A stretch of 64,000 nt of DNA from Dechloromonas agitata is5 (GTDB lineage: Bacteria > Pseudomonadota > Gammaproteobacteria > Burkholderiales > Rhodocyclaceae). Below, in pieces: positions 52,560-60,100 of the stretch. The translations under genes and the position numbers were made by a program. The notes under the pieces are model-generated. The model saw only the letters and a program-made list of their open reading frames with translations, was not told the origin of the DNA and ran no database searches. Numbering within the stretch: the stretch's first letter is position 1; every line of letters begins with the position of its first letter. The stretch lies in assembly GCF_000519045.1 (NCBI RefSeq), contig NZ_KI912532.1:3029867-3093866 (forward strand), written 5' to 3'.

Positions 52560-52727
52560 ATGGCAACGCTACTTTTCTTCGAGTGCGAATTCATTGATCT
52601 GGGCGCTTCCGCGTCGTTGATCTCAGTAGGCTTCATTACCCAGTCCAGTAATCAATTTTACGCTTAGCTCTCGGACTACGAAGAAAGCGCCTGCAACGAT
52701 TTTGTGAAGGCAACGGTGCTAACCCTT
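52560..52727 (+). pseudogene. 3'-5' exonuclease N-terminal remnant with internal stop
   Basis: MATLLFFECEFIDLGASASL, then ISVGFITQSSNQFYA, a TAG at 52665, and in the same frame LSDYEESACNDFVKATVLTL. This matches the start of DEDD-type exoribonuclease-like proteins (FFDTEFIDLG...LISIG). Homology ends near 52727. The first catalytic acid is Glu rather than Asp-Glu paired as usual (FECEFID). The ATG lies directly after the IS5 target duplication. Confidence 0.65.
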
Positions 52728-52961
52728 GCTGCTCATGACTTCTCCTTTTGCCTAAGTCTAAGGCTTCGGAGCGTCTACTGGTTCGGGGGCGACTCAGATA
52801 CCGCTCAGCAAGGTACTAACGGAACGGTGTTTTCGACTCCCCGCCCAAAAATCAGGCAGGTAGCCACTACTCACGTTACCCGGATATGACTTTTGGCTAG
52901 TTGTCGCGCAACCGCCGATCCCTGAGAATCACCGGCTTGATGATCATGGGGTACAAACGGC
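52728..52961. other. Intergenic 234 bp, nothing recognised
   Basis: Short open frames occur but none looks coding. It presumably carries the promoter of the Mrr-type nuclease gene. Confidence 0.4.
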
Positions 52962-53930
52962 GTGGGACGCAGGCGAAAAGAGACTTTGCTGGACATAGCC
53001 CTCACCTCGACATGGCCAGTTGCCGCCAGTATTGCGGCGGGGATGCTGTTGTTTGGATTCGTCCTGATCCCGGCTTTTTTTGCACACAATCCGTATCTGA
53101 AAATGGCGGCTGCTGGATTGAAGCCCATCTTTGTCCTGCTGAGCTGTATTTTCGGGGTCATCGCATTATTCAAGTGGTTGGCAATGCAGAAGGCCGCCGC
53201 CAAAGCCCGTGGGCTGACCAACGTTCGACCTCTCGCACCACAGCGTCCAATACGTCGATCGTCACCAGTAACGGAGCCCACCAATGTGATGTGGCGTGAG
53301 CCTGTGATGAAGGAAAACGAGGTTCAGCCGGAATCAACAAGGGCTGAAGCTTGGTCCCTCGAATTGATCCAGGCCATCGAATGGAAACGATTCGAAGATG
53401 TCTGCCAGAAGTTCTACGAATTAAAGGGTATCCGGAGCGAATGTACGCCCCTGGGTCCGGATGGCGGCATCGATATTCGGCTCTTTCAGGACGATAACCA
53501 GCCACAGATTGCCACAGCCATTGTTCAGTGCAAAGCATGGGGTAACAGCTTCGTCGGCGTGAAACCGGTCCGCGAATTACTCGGCGTGATGGTGCATGAA
53601 AAAATCGGGAAAGCCTTCTTCATGACCTCCGGCAGCTATTCCGATGAAGCCAAAGGCTTTGCAGTCCCGAATCGGATCACCCTCATCGACGGGAAGATGC
53701 TGCTGGCAATGTTCAATCGTTTGCCGGATGTGCAGCGTTTGGCGTTACTGGACTTTGCCACGGCAGGCGACTACCACATCCCGACCTGCCCAAGCTGCGG
53801 CACCAAGATGCGACTGATTCCGGGAAAGGCCGGCCGGCGGGATTTCTGGGGTTGCGGGAGTTACCCGAAATGCCGCCAGAAACTGGGAGCCCGCCAGGGA
53901 GCGAACGCCGTGGTTGCCTACTACGAATGA
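52962..53930 (+). CDS. Membrane-anchored Mrr-type restriction endonuclease with C4 zinc finger
   Basis: 322 aa, GTG start. Two N-terminal transmembrane helices (SIAAGMLLFGFVLIPAFF and AAGLKPIFVLLSCIFGVIAL), a linker, then an Mrr-like nuclease domain with the D...QxK core: GPDGGIDIRLF and TAIVQCKAWG. It ends with a topoisomerase-type C4 zinc finger (CPSCGTKMRL ... CGSYPKC). Such proteins are common on plasmids and integrative elements and are thought to act on foreign or modified DNA; the role here is inferred. It overlaps the following thermonuclease gene by four bases. Confidence 0.85.
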   Translation: MGRRRKETLLDIALTSTWPVAASIAAGMLLFGFVLIPAFFAHNPYLKMAAAGLKPIFVLLSCIFGVIALFKWLAMQKAAAKARGLTNVRPLAPQRPIRRSSPVTEPTNVMWREPVMKENEVQPESTRAEAWSLELIQAIEWKRFEDVCQKFYELKGIRSECTPLGPDGGIDIRLFQDDNQPQIATAIVQCKAWGNSFVGVKPVRELLGVMVHEKIGKAFFMTSGSYSDEAKGFAVPNRITLIDGKMLLAMFNRLPDVQRLALLDFATAGDYHIPTCPSCGTKMRLIPGKAGRRDFWGCGSYPKCRQKLGARQGANAVVAYYE

Positions 53931-54397
53931 AGGGGATGCTCTGCATCATTGGGCTTTGTCTCTCCCTCTCCGTACAGGCCGAAGAATTCATCGGACGGGT
54001 AGTCGGGATCACGGATGGCGATACGCTGACAGTACTGGATACCAGCCATCAGCAATACAAAATCCGACTGATGGGTATCGATGCCCCGGAGCGCAAGCAG
54101 CCCTTTGGGGAGCGTGCCGGGCAGAACCTGGCCCAGTTGGCCTTCGCCAAGGAAATCACTGTCCAATGGAGAAAAAAGCATCGGAAGCAGCCGATCGGGA
54201 AGGTGCTGGTCAATGGGGTTGATGTCAGCCTAGAACAAATCAAGGACGGCATGGCGTGGTGGTACGAGGCATATCGCAAGGATCAGACTGAGCGGGATGC
54301 CGCGCGAAGCTCGCCTTCTTTTACTTCTCCGTCGAGCCCCATGCGTTCGTCTCCTTTACCAATCCAGCGGCCCGGCGGATCGTCGCTATTGGCGTAG
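53927..54397 (+). pseudogene. Thermonuclease (SNase-like) gene truncated at a recombination junction
   Basis: Signal peptide (LCIIGLCLSLSVQA) and an SNase domain: VVGITDGDTLTV, IRLMGIDAPERKQPFG (catalytic Arg and Glu), then GKVLVNGVDVSLEQIKDGMA. Homology stops at YRKDQTERDA, about residue 125 (54300). The rest of the frame, to 54397, is antisense to a relaxase fragment and so is foreign. The normal C-terminus (about 25-30 residues with a conserved RGLW-type motif) is missing. Possibly still secreted and folded, but probably inactive. Confidence 0.75.
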
Positions 54398-54476
54398 TAA
54401 TCCTGGGTCGCCAGGCTTTCGTAGTAAGCCGCCATCGCGCCGGTCTTGATTCCCTTGCTACTCAAGCATCGCGCTT
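54298..54476 (-). pseudogene. MobF (TrwC-like) relaxase N-terminal fragment
   Basis: From a TTG at 54476: LSSKGIKTGAMAAYYESLAT, then QDYYANSDDPPGRWIGKGDE and RMGLDGEVKEGEL. This is the beginning of TrwC/TraI-type conjugative relaxases (DYY...PPGRW.G.G...LGL.G.V). Only about 60 codons remain before the junction with the thermonuclease gene at about 54300. It shows that a conjugative plasmid or ICE once lay to the left of this point. Confidence 0.75.
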
Positions 54477-54566
54477 GTTTTCCATCATTTCGATGCTGGG
54501 TTATCAGCACAGGAGGAAATCGCTGGTTCGATTAAAATACGTTCAAATATTTCTTCGGCTTAAGGC

Positions 54567-55442
54567 ATGCACAAACAGCAGGGCTTCACGCTCATCGAGC
54601 TGGCAATCGTGACAATCATCCTCGGGCTGATGATGACTATGCTCATCCCGGCTGCCTCTAGCCAGCTTGAGCAGCAGCGGCGCAGAGAAACGATCAACAA
54701 AATGGCGGTGATCGATCAGGCGATTGTCGCGTTTGTGATGACCAATCGGAGATTGCCCTGCCCGGCCGACGGTACTGTGCCCGCAGGTACTTTGGGGGCT
54801 GGTGTCGAGGTACGGGATGCCAGCGGAGACTGTGGAACGCAAACTAACGGTGTGCTGCCTTGGATCACGCTCGGCTTATCCGAAGCGGATGCAACGGATG
54901 GCTATTTCAACCGTTTCACGTATCGCGTGCCGCCCGATGGCGTTAACGGCCTGACTCGCAACGGTGCGATGGATGCCAGTGGCTGCGACCCGGCAGGCGG
55001 TGCAGCAGCAATAACAAGTCCATCTAACGCCAGAACATGTGCTCCGTGCACTTCTGCTAATCGTGCCGCCTGCACCAGCGCTCTTTTTATCGTCTCTGGC
55101 CGAGGCTTGAGAGTCGTTGATGACGGAGGAAATGCTGTCAATGACCCGGCGGTAACTAGCTCAACAGGAGCCGCTTACGTGTTGATTAGCCACATGGCTG
55201 AAGGCGGTGGCGGCTACACGTCCAGTGGCACAATTTCTGCCCCAACTATCGCAGCAGGAACGAACGAAGCGCTCAACGCCAACGGGCAAACCGTTCTTGC
55301 AGCGCCGGCATCATATTTCCACAGCAACATGATCTCAACAGGAGCCGGAGCAGGGGCGAATCACTTTGATGACCTCCTGAGCCATCCATCTATCTCACAA
55401 TTGATGGCTAGGGCTCAGTTGGCGCCACGGACTCAGCCATAA
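54567..55442 (+). CDS. Type IV prepilin-like protein
   Basis: 291 aa. Class I prepilin leader MHKQQG with cleavage before FTLIE (Glu11 is position 5 of the mature protein) and the hydrophobic helix LAIVTIILGLMMTMLIPAAS. The globular part has a VMTNRRLPCPADG segment and several Cys pairs (CAPCTSANRAACTS). This is the form of stand-alone, GspH-like pseudopilins found in betaproteobacteria, sometimes with conjugative elements. No assembly genes are nearby. Confidence 0.82.
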   Translation: MHKQQGFTLIELAIVTIILGLMMTMLIPAASSQLEQQRRRETINKMAVIDQAIVAFVMTNRRLPCPADGTVPAGTLGAGVEVRDASGDCGTQTNGVLPWITLGLSEADATDGYFNRFTYRVPPDGVNGLTRNGAMDASGCDPAGGAAAITSPSNARTCAPCTSANRAACTSALFIVSGRGLRVVDDGGNAVNDPAVTSSTGAAYVLISHMAEGGGGYTSSGTISAPTIAAGTNEALNANGQTVLAAPASYFHSNMISTGAGAGANHFDDLLSHPSISQLMARAQLAPRTQP

Positions 55443-55443
55443 A

Positions 55444-55656
55444 ATGAACATGAACTTAAGAAAAAAGCTGCTTAGGGATGCGCTAATTCTTGCGCCGGCG
55501 GTCTACATGTTGGCGATCTGGGTCTATTTTTTATCGCCGCGGGCAAGCGCGGAATCTGCGCCAACGTTCCTTGGCTTGGCTGCTCTGTTGGCTTTCGGTG
55601 TCGCCTACTCGATTCGACTTTTTATCGACTCTGTTTTGTCGAATCAAAAGCCATGA
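55444..55656 (+). CDS. Small two-helix membrane protein
   Basis: 70 aa, one base after the prepilin stop. Two hydrophobic segments: LILAPAVYMLAIWVYFLS and FLGLAALLAFGVAYSIRLFI. Overlaps the next small gene by four bases. No family recognised; probably co-transcribed with the prepilin. Confidence 0.6.
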   Translation: MNMNLRKKLLRDALILAPAVYMLAIWVYFLSPRASAESAPTFLGLAALLAFGVAYSIRLFIDSVLSNQKP

Positions 55657-55835
55657 ATCAAGAAGAACAACAACGACTGCTCAACGAGAACTGGAAGAAA
55701 TATCTGATCGCTGCTGACGAGGCGAAGAAGGAAGGAAAGCCGATCGGCACTTTCTCTTCGTGGCAGTTCGAAAACAAGCTGATCAGCTTTGATATTCCGC
55801 TCACAAAAGCTGAATATCTCGGACAGGGTATCTGA
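55653..55835 (+). CDS. Small soluble hypothetical protein
   Basis: 60 aa. ATGA overlap with the preceding membrane-protein gene. Highly charged and helical: MNQEEQQRLLNENWKKYLIA, DEAKKEGKPIGTFSSWQFEN. No family recognised. Last gene of the prepilin unit. Confidence 0.55.
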   Translation: MNQEEQQRLLNENWKKYLIAADEAKKEGKPIGTFSSWQFENKLISFDIPLTKAEYLGQGI

Positions 55836-55845
55836 CGGCAGGGAT

Positions 55846-56151
55846 CTACAGCTCGCCTCCGCTACGAAGCCACCATTCAAGGGATGCCCCTGAAAGCTGC
55901 TGGATAGCCAATACGTGCTGATCGGCCAAAGCCGCCGTTACCTTTTCGTTGTGGAGCAGGCTGAAAACGGTCGCATACCCGTCGCTCAGATTTGATGAAA
56001 GTCCGAACTTGACTCGCCAGGCTTTCGCGCAAGCGCTAAATTTACTTTCATTTACAGCTCGCTCACAGTGCTTAACCTTCCTGGGAGAGAGTATTCGTCC
56101 TGTCGCTCGCCTCGTTCGGGGCAGCCCATCGGATTGAAAGGAAAACGACAT
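55846..56151 (-). CDS. Doubtful hypothetical ORF in the intergenic region before the Spy-like gene
   Basis: 101 codons on the minus strand. The C-terminal half (DGYATVFSLLHNEKVTAALA, DQHVLAIQQLSGASLEWWLR) reads like protein, but the N-terminal half crosses the promoter and ribosome site of the Spy-like gene. It may be the tail of a decayed gene. Otherwise this 314-bp stretch holds only the CpxR box. Confidence 0.3.
   Translation of the reverse strand: MSFSFQSDGLPRTRRATGRILSPRKVKHCERAVNESKFSACAKAWRVKFGLSSNLSDGYATVFSLLHNEKVTAALADQHVLAIQQLSGASLEWWLRSGGEL
56041..56055 (-). promoter_or_regulatory. Perfect CpxR-type box upstream of the Spy/CpxP-like gene
   Basis: On the minus strand the sequence is GTAAA-TGAAA-GTAAA, an exact match to the enterobacterial CpxR consensus GTAAA-N5-GTAAA. 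It lies 95 bp before the Spy/CpxP-like start, whose neighbours are cpxR and cpxA. Confidence 0.65.
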
Positions 56152-56689
56152 GACGACAGTTCATCACCGCTGCATCAAGCGATTTCTGATGGCCGCCATC
56201 ATAGCGCTGGCGATTCCGCTGAGTGTAGCGGCATTTCATGGCGAGCCGGGCGGCCACCCGGGCTGCGGGAATTTCGCCGGACATGGCGGCCCGGGTATGG
56301 GCTGCGGGATGATGCCGCCGCACCTGTGTGGCCTGAATCTGAGCGAAGCCCAGCGCGACAAGCTTTTCGAGATCATGCATGCCCGGGCGCCGGCGATGCG
56401 CGAAAAGGGCAAGGCAGTGTTCAAGGCGGAGGCTGAGCTGCGCGCGCTGACGGCGGCGGACGACTACAGTGAGGCCAAGGCGCGCGCCCTGGCCGATACG
56501 GCGGCGAAGGTGATGTCGGAAATGACGCTGGCGCGGGCCGGGGCCGAGCGCCAAGTGTATGAAATCCTGACGCCCGAGCAGCGCAAGCAACTGGCCGAAA
56601 CGAGAGCTTCCGGCGGCCCGGGACGCGGCCGCGGCGACGGGCCGCGCGGCATGGGCGGCGAAGGACGCACGCCGCCGCCGGCGCGCTGA
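56150..56689 (+). CDS. Spy/CpxP-like periplasmic stress protein
   Basis: 179 aa. Signal peptide MTTVHHRCIKRFLMAAIIALA ending near VAAFHG. Gly/His/Cys/Met-rich mature start (GHPGCGNFAGHGGPGMGCGM), which could bind metal. Then a helical body with LTXXQ-type motifs: LNLSEAQRDKLFEIMHARAP and YEILTPEQRKQLAETR. CpxP-type proteins restrain the Cpx sensor and chaperone misfolded proteins. It has a CpxR box upstream, a terminator downstream and cpxRA as the next genes. Confidence 0.85.
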   Translation: MTTVHHRCIKRFLMAAIIALAIPLSVAAFHGEPGGHPGCGNFAGHGGPGMGCGMMPPHLCGLNLSEAQRDKLFEIMHARAPAMREKGKAVFKAEAELRALTAADDYSEAKARALADTAAKVMSEMTLARAGAERQVYEILTPEQRKQLAETRASGGPGRGRGDGPRGMGGEGRTPPPAR

Positions 56690-56720
56690 TCCGCAGCGCT
56701 TATTTGGTTATCTCCCCCTT

Positions 56721-56753
56721 GCCGGAGCCGTGAATGCGGTTTCGGCTTTTTTT
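56721..56753 (+). terminator. Rho-independent terminator after the Spy-like gene
   Basis: Fully paired 10-bp stem GCCGGAGCCG/CGGTTTCGGC (two G-U wobbles) with TGAATG loop and seven T residues. Confidence 0.85.
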
Positions 56754-56800
56754 CATTGCGCCGCCTCAGCTATGATCGGCGTATTGAAGCGAACTGGTGA

Positions 56801-57505
56801 ATGATGAGCGACCCTACCCCCGCCCGTATCCTGCTGGTCGACGACGATGTCGAACTGGCTGGCATGTTGCGCGACTACCTGGTGCGCGACGGCTTCGAGG
56901 TGCTGGCCGTGCCGGATGGGGAAAGTGGCGTCGCCGAGGCCTTGTCCGGGCGCTTTGCGCTGGTCGTGCTCGACGTGATGATGCCGGGCATCGGCGGCAT
57001 CGAGGCCTTGCGCCGGATCCGCGCGGCGAGCACGGTACCGGTACTGATGCTGACGGCGCGCGGCGACGATCTCGACCGCATCGTCGGCCTCGAACTGGGC
57101 GCCGACGACTACGTGCCCAAGCCCTGCCTGCCGCGCGAACTGGCGGCCCGCCTGCGCGCCATCCTGCGCCGCAGCCAGCAGGCCGCCGAACCGGCCGCGC
57201 AGGCGCCGCTAGTGGTCGGCCCGCTGAAGCTGATGCCGGCGCAGCGGCGGGTGGAATGGGACGGCGCGCCGGTCGAGCTGACCAGCACCGAGTTCAACCT
57301 GCTGGAGGTTCTCGCGCGCAACGCCGGGCGCCCGGTCAGCAAGGCAGACCTCTCGGCGCAGGCGCTCGGCCGCCCGCTGGCGCGCTTCGACCGCAACATC
57401 GATGTCCATCTGTCGAGCATCCGCCACAAGCTGGGCCAGTTGCCCGATGGCCGCTCGTGCATCCAGACGGTTTACCGCCAGGGCTACCAGTTGATCCGGG
57501 AGTGA
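56801..57505 (+). CDS. cpxR: OmpR-family response regulator CpxR
   Basis: 234 aa. Receiver with acidic pocket DDD (14-16), phosphoacceptor Asp58 (LVVLDVMMPG) and Lys107 (DDYVPKPCLP). The winged-helix C-terminal domain has the CpxR-like form: VELTSTEFNLLEVLARNAGR, then LGRPLARFDRNIDVHLSSIR. Directly upstream of its kinase, and next to a CpxP-like gene with a consensus CpxR box, which supports the assignment. Two consecutive ATGs leave the start uncertain by one codon. Confidence 0.9.
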   Translation: MMSDPTPARILLVDDDVELAGMLRDYLVRDGFEVLAVPDGESGVAEALSGRFALVVLDVMMPGIGGIEALRRIRAASTVPVLMLTARGDDLDRIVGLELGADDYVPKPCLPRELAARLRAILRRSQQAAEPAAQAPLVVGPLKLMPAQRRVEWDGAPVELTSTEFNLLEVLARNAGRPVSKADLSAQALGRPLARFDRNIDVHLSSIRHKLGQLPDGRSCIQTVYRQGYQLIRE

Positions 57506-57506
57506 C

Positions 57507-58577
57507 ATGGGCCGCCTGTTCTGGAAATTCTTCCTGTTCATCTGGCTGGCGCAGCTCGTCGGCATCGTCGGCGTCGGCACCTATTTCTGGCTGGAAAGCC
57601 ATCAGGCGGAGCCGCAGCGCGCCGAAGCGCCGCTGGTCGCGCAGCCATACGGCGGCGAACATCGGCCGCCGTCGATCCATCAGCGCGATCCGCGCCTGCC
57701 GATCGTGCCGCTGTTCAGCGCGCTGATCGTCAGCCTGATCAGCGCCCTGGTGCTGGCCTGGTACTTCGCCAAACCGATCCGCCAGTTGCGGCGTGCTTTC
57801 GACACCGCCGCCGGGGGCGACCTCGAGGTGCGCATCGGTGACGGCATGGGCGGCCGGCGCGATGAACTGGCCGATCTCGGCCGCGATTTCGATCACATGA
57901 CCGAACGCCTGAGCCTTCTGGTCGACGGACAGAAACGGTTGCTGCACGACGTCTCGCACGAGATGCGCTCGCCGCTGGCCCGCCTGCAGGCGGCCATCGG
58001 CCTCGCCCGTCAGCAGCCCGAGCATTTCAACGAGACGCTGGCGCGCATCGAGCGCGAGGGCGAGCGCCTCGATGCGCTGATCGACGAGCTGCTGACGCTT
58101 TCCCGCCTGCAAGCCGGGGTCGCTGGCGAAGCGGAAGACGTCGACATGCAGGAACTGCTCGAAGGCATCGTCGAGGATGCCTGCTTCGAAGGCGCGGCAA
58201 GGCAGGTCGGCGTCGAATTGGCAGCGGCCGGATTACCTGCGGTGCGCGCCAACCCGGCGCTGCTGCACCGCGCCATCGAGAACGTCGTGCGCAACGCGCT
58301 GCATCACTCGCCGGCCGGCGGCACGGTGCGCGTGGCCGGCGAGATTAAAGGACACCGCCTGCGCCTGAGCATCGCCGATCAGGGGCCGGGCGTTCAGGCC
58401 GAGGCGCTGGATAAAATCTTCCAGCCTTTCTACCGGGGCGGCGGCAAGACATCCGGCGACGGCTACGGGCTGGGACTGGCGATCGCCGAACGGGTGATCG
58501 CTGCGGTCGACGGCCAAATCAGGGCAAAAAACGCGGCCGGCGGCGGTCTGGTCGTCGAGATCGACCTGGTTGCCTGA
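57507..58577 (+). CDS. cpxA: Sensor histidine kinase CpxA
   Basis: 356 aa. N-terminal helix (FWKFFLFIWLAQLVGIVGVG), a short periplasmic region of about 45 residues with QRDPR, a second helix (LFSALIVSLISALVLAWYFA), HAMP (KPIRQLRRAFDTAAGGDLEV), HisKA with His151 (HDVSHEMRSPL) and a HATPase domain (NVVRNALHHSP, DQGPGV, GYGLGLAIAERVI). The periplasmic loop is much shorter than in E. coli CpxA. One base after cpxR; same operon. Confidence 0.9.
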   Translation: MGRLFWKFFLFIWLAQLVGIVGVGTYFWLESHQAEPQRAEAPLVAQPYGGEHRPPSIHQRDPRLPIVPLFSALIVSLISALVLAWYFAKPIRQLRRAFDTAAGGDLEVRIGDGMGGRRDELADLGRDFDHMTERLSLLVDGQKRLLHDVSHEMRSPLARLQAAIGLARQQPEHFNETLARIEREGERLDALIDELLTLSRLQAGVAGEAEDVDMQELLEGIVEDACFEGAARQVGVELAAAGLPAVRANPALLHRAIENVVRNALHHSPAGGTVRVAGEIKGHRLRLSIADQGPGVQAEALDKIFQPFYRGGGKTSGDGYGLGLAIAERVIAAVDGQIRAKNAAGGGLVVEIDLVA

Positions 58578-58645
58578 ACCGGGTTTTTACCCGGATTAAC
58601 ATTTCCCGAACACCGTCTTACATGGCGCCAGCGGACAATGGCGCC

Positions 58646-60100
58646 ATGACTTCAAGACATTCCGGCCGTGTGCTGCTGGCGGCCTTGGGCCTGGCGCTGA
58701 CGCTGCTGGGCGGCTGTGCCGGCCTGCCGTCGGTGGGGCCGGACTACCAGACGCCCGAGACCCCGATGCCCGCCGCGTGGCAAGCGGGGAGAGCGGCCGC
58801 CGGCGAGCGCCAGGATCTCTCGCGCTGGTGGCGACAGCTCGACGACCCGACGCTGACCCGGCTGATCGACGAGTCGCTGAGCGGCAGCCTGGACCTCAAG
58901 AAAGCACAGGCGCGGTTGACGCAGGCGCGGGCCAGCCGAAACCAGGCGGCCGGCGGCTATTTCCCGACCGTCGCGGCATCGGCCGGCGCCAGCAGCAACC
59001 GCCAGGCCGAGGTCATCAACCCGAACTACGTCGGCACGACCTATAGCGCCGGTTTCGACGCCAGTTGGGAAATCGACCTGTTCGGCGGCACCCGGCGCAG
59101 TGTCGAGGCGGCGACCGCCGACCAGGCGGCCAGCGCGGCGAGTTTGAACAATGCCCGCGTCTCGCTGGTCGCCGAAGTGGCCCTGAATTACGTCGAGCTG
59201 CGCGGCTATCAGCGGCGCCTGTCGATTGCCGCCGAAAACCTGGCCAGCCAGGGCGAGACCTTGCAGATCGTCCAATGGCGCAACCAGGCCGGGCTGGCCA
59301 GCAGCGTCGACGTCGAGCAGGCGCGCGCCAATGTCGAGCAGACGCGGGCGATGATTCCCGACCTGGAAGTCGGCGCCTATCAGGCGGAAAACCGGCTGGC
59401 CGTGCTGCTCGGCCGCCACCCCGGCACGCTACATGACGCGTTGAGCACCTACAAGCCACTTCCCGAAGTGCCGGCCAGCATCGCCAGCGGCATCCCCGCC
59501 GACATCCTGCTCCAGCGCCCCGACCTGATCGCCGCCGAGCGCACGCTGGCAGCCGAAACGGCCCGCGTCGGCCAGAAGATGGCGGCGCGGTACCCGAGCC
59601 TGTCGCTCAGCGGCTCCTTCGGCTGGGAGGCGTTTTCCTTCGGCGCGCTGAGCGGCGCCGGCGCCGTGGCATCGGCGACGGCCGCCTCGCTGGCAGCAAC
59701 CGTGTTCGACGGCGGCCGCCTGCGCAGCGCGGTCGACATCCAGAGCGCGGTACAGGAACAGGCATTGATCGCCTACGAAAGCGGCATCCTGACGGCGCTG
59801 GAGGAGGTCGAAAACGCCCTCAAGGCACACGCCGTTGCGCGCGATCGGCTGAATGCCCGGCAGGCGGCGGCGGACGCCGCGCGCAATGCCGCGCAACTGG
59901 GCGAGATGCAGTACGAATCCGGTCTTACCGACTTCCAGAAGGTGTTGGACACCCAGCGCACCCGCCTGACGGCGGAAGACAACCTGTCGACCGCGCAATC
60001 GGCGGTACTGACCAGCCTGATCAAACTCTACAAGGCGCTCGGCGGCGGCTGGGAACAGCCCGTCGCCGCCGAGGACAACGCACAAGGCAAGCCATCATGA
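58646..60100 (+). CDS. Outer-membrane efflux lipoprotein (NodT/OprM family)
   Basis: 484 aa. Lipobox LLGGC (Cys24) and two TolC-type outer-membrane efflux repeats: VGPDYQTPETPMPAAW at the start, LIDESLSGSLDLKKAQARLT, GFDASWEIDLFGGTRRSVEA and, in the second half, YESGLTDFQKVLDTQRTRLT. Forms the outer-membrane channel of a tripartite pump with the MacA/MacB-type genes that follow. The start at 58646 is eight codons inside the open frame and gives the proper lipoprotein leader. A CCGGGT/ACCCGG hairpin (58579-58594) lies after cpxA. Confidence 0.9.
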   Translation: MTSRHSGRVLLAALGLALTLLGGCAGLPSVGPDYQTPETPMPAAWQAGRAAAGERQDLSRWWRQLDDPTLTRLIDESLSGSLDLKKAQARLTQARASRNQAAGGYFPTVAASAGASSNRQAEVINPNYVGTTYSAGFDASWEIDLFGGTRRSVEAATADQAASAASLNNARVSLVAEVALNYVELRGYQRRLSIAAENLASQGETLQIVQWRNQAGLASSVDVEQARANVEQTRAMIPDLEVGAYQAENRLAVLLGRHPGTLHDALSTYKPLPEVPASIASGIPADILLQRPDLIAAERTLAAETARVGQKMAARYPSLSLSGSFGWEAFSFGALSGAGAVASATAASLAATVFDGGRLRSAVDIQSAVQEQALIAYESGILTALEEVENALKAHAVARDRLNARQAAADAARNAAQLGEMQYESGLTDFQKVLDTQRTRLTAEDNLSTAQSAVLTSLIKLYKALGGGWEQPVAAEDNAQGKPS

